From Oscillibacter sp. (GTDB lineage Bacteria; Bacillota; Clostridia; Oscillospirales; Oscillospiraceae), in contig VSMY01000009.1 in the NCBI GenBank assembly GCA_009773995.1, positions 1 to 34,687 of the forward strand: DNA of 34,687 nt. The letters run 5' to 3'. Positions 31,793-34,687 of this stretch are shown piece after piece. How positions within the stretch are numbered: position 1 is the first letter of the stretch; every line of letters starts with the position of its first letter. The position numbers and the translations under genes were made by a program. Under the pieces are notes generated by a model. The model was not told the DNA's origin and did not search any database. It saw only the letters and a list, made by a program, of their open reading frames with translations.

Positions 31793-32623
31793 GTGGACAA
31801 GAAAACCACGATTGCCCATGGCCTGCATACTACAGACGACAGTGAGGGTTACGATGTAGCTTGCAATCGGGGCCTTTCCGAGAAAAAACTTAGCGCGGAT
31901 CATGAAAGCCTGTCCGGTGGAGTACCAGGACTATCCTGTACGGGACATCGAGGAAAAGTCGTGGGACAACCCCAGGCGTCCAGTGTTCCTACGTTGCCGG
32001 ACGAGAAAGGAAGCGTCATTAGCGGCTTAGATACGGAGGGCAAATCCGTTCACGAGGGAACCGTCACTTACGATATCCGATTCCGTGCCATTGCCCCCGG
32101 CTCTGGTGAACCGATTGGCCTGATTGTGGATGTGGAGGCCCAGAGCGATTACTATCCTAAGTATCCCCTGACGAAATGGGGTATATACATTTGTTGCCGT
32201 ATGGCCCTCCTCAGTATGGCTGTGAGTTTACAGAGTCATATTACGGAAAGCTCAAGAAAGTCTATTCTATCTGGATTTGCATGAATCAGCCGAAGAATCG
32301 GGAGAATACCATTTTCCGATATCGCTTGACTGAGGAGCATCCCTGTAGGTGAGGCCGGGGAGCCGGTCCGTAATTACAATCTATTGTCTATCGTTATGCT
32401 GTGCTTGGGCGAGCCGGATGATGAGAACTATGACGGCGTACTGCGGATGCTGGATGTGCTGCTCTCACATGAAACTAGTGAGGCGGAGAAGCACAGGATT
32501 CTGCAAGACGATTACGATATTCAAACAACGCGGGCAATGGATAGCAAGGTGTCGATTATGTGTAATTCGAGCAAAAGTGTTATGGAAAAGACATGGCAAA
32601 GAGCGAGGAGCAGGGCATTCTGA
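31793..32623 (+). pseudogene. Rpn-family PD-(D/E)XK nuclease / putative transposase, multiply frameshifted
   Basis: Successive frames together give a nearly full Rpn-type recombination-promoting nuclease. They are an N-terminal YDVACNRGLSEKK; then MKACPVEYQDYPVRDIEEKSW in another frame; then HEGTVTYDIRFRAIAPGSGE with IVDVEAQSDYYPKYPL (the nuclease core). After another shift come YGKLKKVYSIWICMNQPKNRENT and finally LLSIVMLCLGEPDDENYDGVL. At least three frameshifts or stops break it. GGTGAGGA precedes the first codon. Such elements are common and often decayed in gut Clostridia. Confidence 0.82.
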
Positions 32624-32680
32624 ATTAAAAATTTATTCTATCTTTTTAATGATATACGCAGAGATTGCAGAATATCTATG

Positions 32681-33541
32681 TTAAATATCTTCCGTGATAA
32701 TAGGCTTATGGTTCCCAATAATCTCATATTTATCTTGCTGGCCATCATTCTTGATTTGCTTATGACTTAAACAATTGGCCACAAATGTTTTTTGGAGGAC
32801 AACTGATCCGAGATATTTTTCATTGTTTAGAATTTTCCGCAGGGACTCCTTGCTCCATACCGTTTTGCCTCTAGGAGAAGAAATGCCCTGTTCCTGCAAT
32901 ATTCCGGCAATTTGGGACAGACTTGCCCCCTCTCTTGACATACGAAAGATCAGTCTGACAACCTCGGCCTCTTTCTCGTTAATTACCAGCTTCCCATTTT
33001 CATCATGCCTGTAGCCATAACACTTTCTCTGGTAGTACTTTGAATCAGGGTCCGAGAAAGATTTTTGCAGCCCCCATTTGATATCCGCACTCTTGGACTC
33101 ACTTTCATCTTGAGCCTGAGCGCAAATGACGGTCAGTAAGAATTCAGAAGTTTCATGAAGGGAATGAATATCTTCCGCTTCAAAGTAGACATCCACATTC
33201 CATCGGCGAAGCATACGAATCGTTTTCAGTGTGTCCACCGTATTCCGGGCAAACCGTGAAGCCGATTTGATTAGGACCATGTCAACTCTGCCACGTCTGC
33301 ATGCAGATATCAGAGCATTCAGCCGCTTTCGCCCTTTAATAGTGGTTCCACTGCCTACATCGGAGTATATTCCAGCAAACTGCCAGTTCGGATTTGCTTT
33401 GATCCGTTCTTCGTAGTATCGTTCCTGTGCGGCCAGACTGTCCAACTGACCTTGATCTTTCGTACTGACACGGCAGTAAGCGGCTACCTTCTTCAAGGTT
33501 GGCTCTTTCTTTCGAGGAGGAATCTCTCTTACGGTAGCCAC
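32681..33541 (-). CDS. Serine recombinase, truncated at the C-terminus
   Basis: A 286-residue protein. The resolvase catalytic domain (about 17-150) has the nucleophile S26 in AAYCRVSTKDQ and the active-site Arg region SASRFARNTVD. The recombinase domain follows (about 165-260: CYGYRHDENGKLVINEKEAEVVRLIF to LNNEKYLGSVVLQKT). It stops at KPIITEDI, where full-length large serine recombinases continue with a zinc ribbon and coiled coil, so the C-terminus is missing. The GTG start follows GGGGGCTG. It lies 20 bases after a second recombinase piece on the same strand. It is probably inactive alone or needs a partner. Confidence 0.85.
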   Translation of the reverse strand: MATVREIPPRKKEPTLKKVAAYCRVSTKDQGQLDSLAAQERYYEERIKANPNWQFAGIYSDVGSGTTIKGRKRLNALISACRRGRVDMVLIKSASRFARNTVDTLKTIRMLRRWNVDVYFEAEDIHSLHETSEFLLTVICAQAQDESESKSADIKWGLQKSFSDPDSKYYQRKCYGYRHDENGKLVINEKEAEVVRLIFRMSREGASLSQIAGILQEQGISSPRGKTVWSKESLRKILNNEKYLGSVVLQKTFVANCLSHKQIKNDGQQDKYEIIGNHKPIITEDI

Positions 33542-33561
33542 GATTTCAGCCCCCTAATAGT

Positions 33562-34035
33562 TCATTTAGCAGTTAGTCGGCTCCTGCTCCTTTTGAGTCT
33601 TTCCTGTTGTACGGCGTTAAAGAGTTCATGAGAAATGATTGCTGGGTGATGTGCTCTCATGTGAACCTGATTGCTGGCGTCATGAGACTTCACTTGGACA
33701 CCATTAATTACATTGGTCTTTCCCAAAACAACATCGCCCACATACTTCTCATTTGCCAGCAACTTCGAAATTGTTTCACGGCTCCATGTGGTTCTACCGG
33801 TAGGAGAGGCAATGCCCTTGCGGGCTAATGCACCAGAAATCTTTCCGAGGCTGTCGCCGTTCATGAAGTGATGAAAGATAAAAAGTACCGTGTTGGCCTC
33901 GGTAGGATCAATCACAAGCTCCCCAGCACGCGAGACCTTGTAGCCATAGCAAACAGTAGAAGCCTTAGCAGAGGTTCCGCTTTGGAAGCTCTTTTGGAGC
34001 CCAGCACGGATTTGCTCGCTTTTTGTCAGTTCCAT
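33562..34035 (-). CDS. Serine recombinase remnant lacking the catalytic domain
   Basis: A 157-residue product covering only the recombinase (DNA-binding) domain: CYGYKVSRAGELVIDPTEANTVLFIF, ASPTGRTTWSRETISKLLANEKYVGDVVLGKT and an end at RLKRSRSRLTAK. The resolvase domain with the nucleophilic Ser is absent. The ATG at 34035 is preceded by AAAGGGA and is preferred over a TTG at 34068, so the fragment has its own ribosome site and may still be expressed. It resembles the middle of the neighbouring recombinase but is clearly a different protein. It could be a decayed gene or a helper. Confidence 0.75.
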   Translation of the reverse strand: MELTKSEQIRAGLQKSFQSGTSAKASTVCYGYKVSRAGELVIDPTEANTVLFIFHHFMNGDSLGKISGALARKGIASPTGRTTWSRETISKLLANEKYVGDVVLGKTNVINGVQVKSHDASNQVHMRAHHPAIISHELFNAVQQERLKRSRSRLTAK

Positions 34036-34084
34036 GGTAACACAATCCCTTTCCAATTTCAATTTCAATTATAAGATAGTAGAA

Positions 34085-34108
34085 GGCACAGCCCCGAAGG
34101 GCTGTGCC
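34085..34108. repeat. Perfect hairpin upstream of the recombinase remnant
   Basis: The stem GGCACAGCCC / GGGCTGTGCC (10 bp) has a CGAA loop. A TATAAT-like -10 for the minus strand lies near 34069-34074, so this hairpin occupies the -35 area. It could be a terminator or a recombination-site arm. Confidence 0.6.
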
Positions 34109-34124
34109 AAATTTCGTGCGATTA

Positions 34125-34160
34125 TTTACATGGTGGGGAGTTCGAATCTCCCTACACGCA
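34125..34160 (+). pseudogene. 3' fragment of a tRNA (Leu-like), probable attachment-site scar
   Basis: A T arm GGGAG-TTCGAAT-CTCCC (34136-34152) is followed by acceptor-strand-like TACACGCA (34153-34160) and a run of T residues. No matching 5' half (expected to start GCGTGTA) is present upstream. The variable-arm-like ACATGGT before the T arm suggests tRNA-Leu. Such 3' ends are left where an element has integrated into or excised from a tRNA gene. Confidence 0.62.
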
Positions 34161-34198
34161 TTTTTGACGATTGAGGTATGCCTGTTAATAAAATGAAG

Positions 34199-34248
34199 GT
34201 TGACAAACCCTTGCAAACAGGCACTTTCAGGCCCAAGAGTTTGTCAAC
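34199..34248. repeat. Inverted repeat beside the tRNA fragment
   Basis: GTTGACAAAC (34199-34208) and GTTTGTCAAC (34239-34248) are perfect 10-base inverted copies. A second inverted pair, TGCCTGTT near 34178-34185 and AACAGGCA near 34215-34222, interleaves with it. It may be a recombinase-binding or operator site. Confidence 0.6.
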
Positions 34249-34254
34249 TTATCA

Positions 34255-34328
34255 TGGAGCAGGGTACGGGAATCGAACCCGCCTCCACGGCTTGGGAAGC
34301 CGTTGTACTACCGATGTACTAACCCTGC
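34255..34328 (-). tRNA. tRNA-Gly (anticodon CCC)
   Basis: A complete 74-base cloverleaf including an encoded CCA end. Acceptor stem GCAGGGT / ACCCTGC with discriminator T; D arm GTAC-ATCGGTA-GTAC; anticodon stem ACGGC / GCCGT with loop TTCCCAA (anticodon CCC); T arm GCGGG-TTCGATT-CCCGT. It has its own consensus-like promoter and lies downstream of rpsR. Confidence 0.96.
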
Positions 34329-34352
34329 CTATTCAATTGTCACAACGCTGTT

Positions 34353-34381
34353 ATTATAAACGAACCGGCGGGAAAAATCAA
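34353..34381 (-). promoter_or_regulatory. Promoter of tRNA-Gly
   Basis: On the minus strand: TTGATT (34381-34376), 17-base spacer, TATAAT (34358-34353). The tRNA starts about 25 bases downstream. Confidence 0.8.
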
Positions 34382-34423
34382 GTCCTTTTCCGCCGGAAAT
34401 GAAATTTTTACCTCAGGAAAGAC

Positions 34424-34451
34424 CCGGCCCGCCCCACAGGGGACGGACCGG
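34424..34451 (-). terminator. Terminator of rpsR
   Basis: On the minus strand a 12-bp stem, CCGGTCCGTCCC with GGGGCGGGCCGG, forms with two G-U pairs and a short loop. The wobble pairs work only in this orientation. The T-rich tail is modest (GTCTTTCC). Confidence 0.65.
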
Positions 34452-34476
34452 ACGTTTTTCTTTCCTCGTTCCTCCG

Positions 34477-34687
34477 TCAGTCGGTGACGTAGGGCAGCAG
34501 GGCGATCTGACGGGCCCGCTTGATGGCCTCAGTCAGCTGGCGCTGATGCATGGCGCAGGTGCCGGTGGTCCTGCGGGGCAGGATCTTGGCGCGCTCAGAG
34601 ATAAAGCGGCGCAGCTTGGCGGCGTCCTTATAGTCGATGTGCTCGCACTTCTCGGCGCAGAACTGGCAGACCTTGCGGCGCTTGCCC
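34477..34687 (-). CDS. rpsR: 30S ribosomal protein bS18 (5' end outside window)
   Basis: Seventy codons at the 3' end; the start lies beyond the window edge. The visible protein begins GKRRKVCQFCAEKCEHIDY with three Cys of the zinc-binding bS18 form, then YKDAAKLRRFISERAKILPRRTTGTCAMHQRQLTEAIKRARQIALLPYV, the conserved S18 core that contacts 16S rRNA in the platform. Only a few N-terminal residues are missing. In Firmicutes it normally follows rpsF and ssb, which would lie to the right. It marks the return to core sequence. Confidence 0.96.
   Translation of the reverse strand, partial: GKRRKVCQFCAEKCEHIDYKDAAKLRRFISERAKILPRRTTGTCAMHQRQLTEAIKRARQIALLPYVTD

Noticed and set aside
31193..31903. 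236-codon minus-strand frame
   Set aside because: It covers a frameshifted relic and the start of the opposite-strand Rpn relic; only pieces look protein-like.
34100..34160. A complete second tRNA at the island edge
   Set aside because: Only the T arm and the 3' acceptor strand are present; no D arm, anticodon arm or 5' acceptor strand can be folded upstream.
1..34687. CRISPR array or intact insertion sequence
   Set aside because: No regularly spaced repeats with unique spacers and no intact transposase with terminal repeats were seen; repeats are limited to hairpins and one 18-base pair.

Overview
The window looks like chromosome from a GC-rich gut Clostridia member of the Oscillospiraceae type (Flavonifractor / Lawsonibacter / Pseudoflavonifractor-like). 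The grounds are Firmicute-style AGGAGG ribosome sites, TTGACA/TATAAT promoters, U-tailed terminators, a Cys-rich bS18, indolepyruvate:ferredoxin oxidoreductase with an FrhB-like flavoprotein, and an amylosucrase plus fructokinase pair. The genus is an inference from gene content only.

Core part (1-22.9 kb). The 3' part of a degenerate P-type-ATPase-like membrane protein is followed by a Cof-type HAD phosphatase. A stand-alone structured noncoding RNA (about 2565-2820) with a consensus promoter and its own terminator comes next. An amino-acid fermentation operon follows: iorA, iorB, a small beta-grasp-like protein and an FrhB-like iron-sulfur flavoprotein. Then come a GNAT acetyltransferase, a 60-residue small protein and a chemoreceptor with a zinc-binding CZB-type sensor outside the membrane. 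A complete branched-chain amino-acid ABC transporter (livJ-H-M-G-F), a sucrose module (fructokinase, amylosucrase) and the general PTS proteins HPr and EI come next. A HIT protein diverges from a ParB-like/BMP fusion protein, which is coupled to a metallophosphoesterase. Import of branched-chain amino acids and oxidation of aryl 2-oxo acids fit one amino-acid-using lifestyle.

Accessory part (about 22.9-34.2 kb). Base composition falls, most genes lie on the minus strand, and pseudogenes and recombinase pieces appear. From left to right: paired hairpins; a YwgA-like gene behind a SAMHD1/YwfO-like HD phosphohydrolase, with a LexA-type box just upstream of their promoter; and an unrecognised three-gene operon of a 70-residue protein, a 513-residue multi-pass membrane protein and an 889-residue protein with HEXXH and EXXXD zinc-peptidase motifs. 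Beyond these is a graveyard with a frameshifted cutC 3' end, an unknown broken gene and a broken Rpn-type nuclease/transposase. Two serine-recombinase genes follow, truncated at opposite ends. The island closes at the 3' end of a tRNA (T arm plus acceptor strand only), a likely integration scar.

Right edge (34.25 kb to end). An intact tRNA-Gly(CCC) with its own promoter and the 5'-truncated rpsR gene return to core sequence.

The best candidates for something undescribed are the small-protein/membrane-protein/metallopeptidase operon and the putatively SOS-controlled HD-YwgA pair. The structured RNA at 2.6 kb and an HPr that lacks the regulatory Ser46 are also notable.
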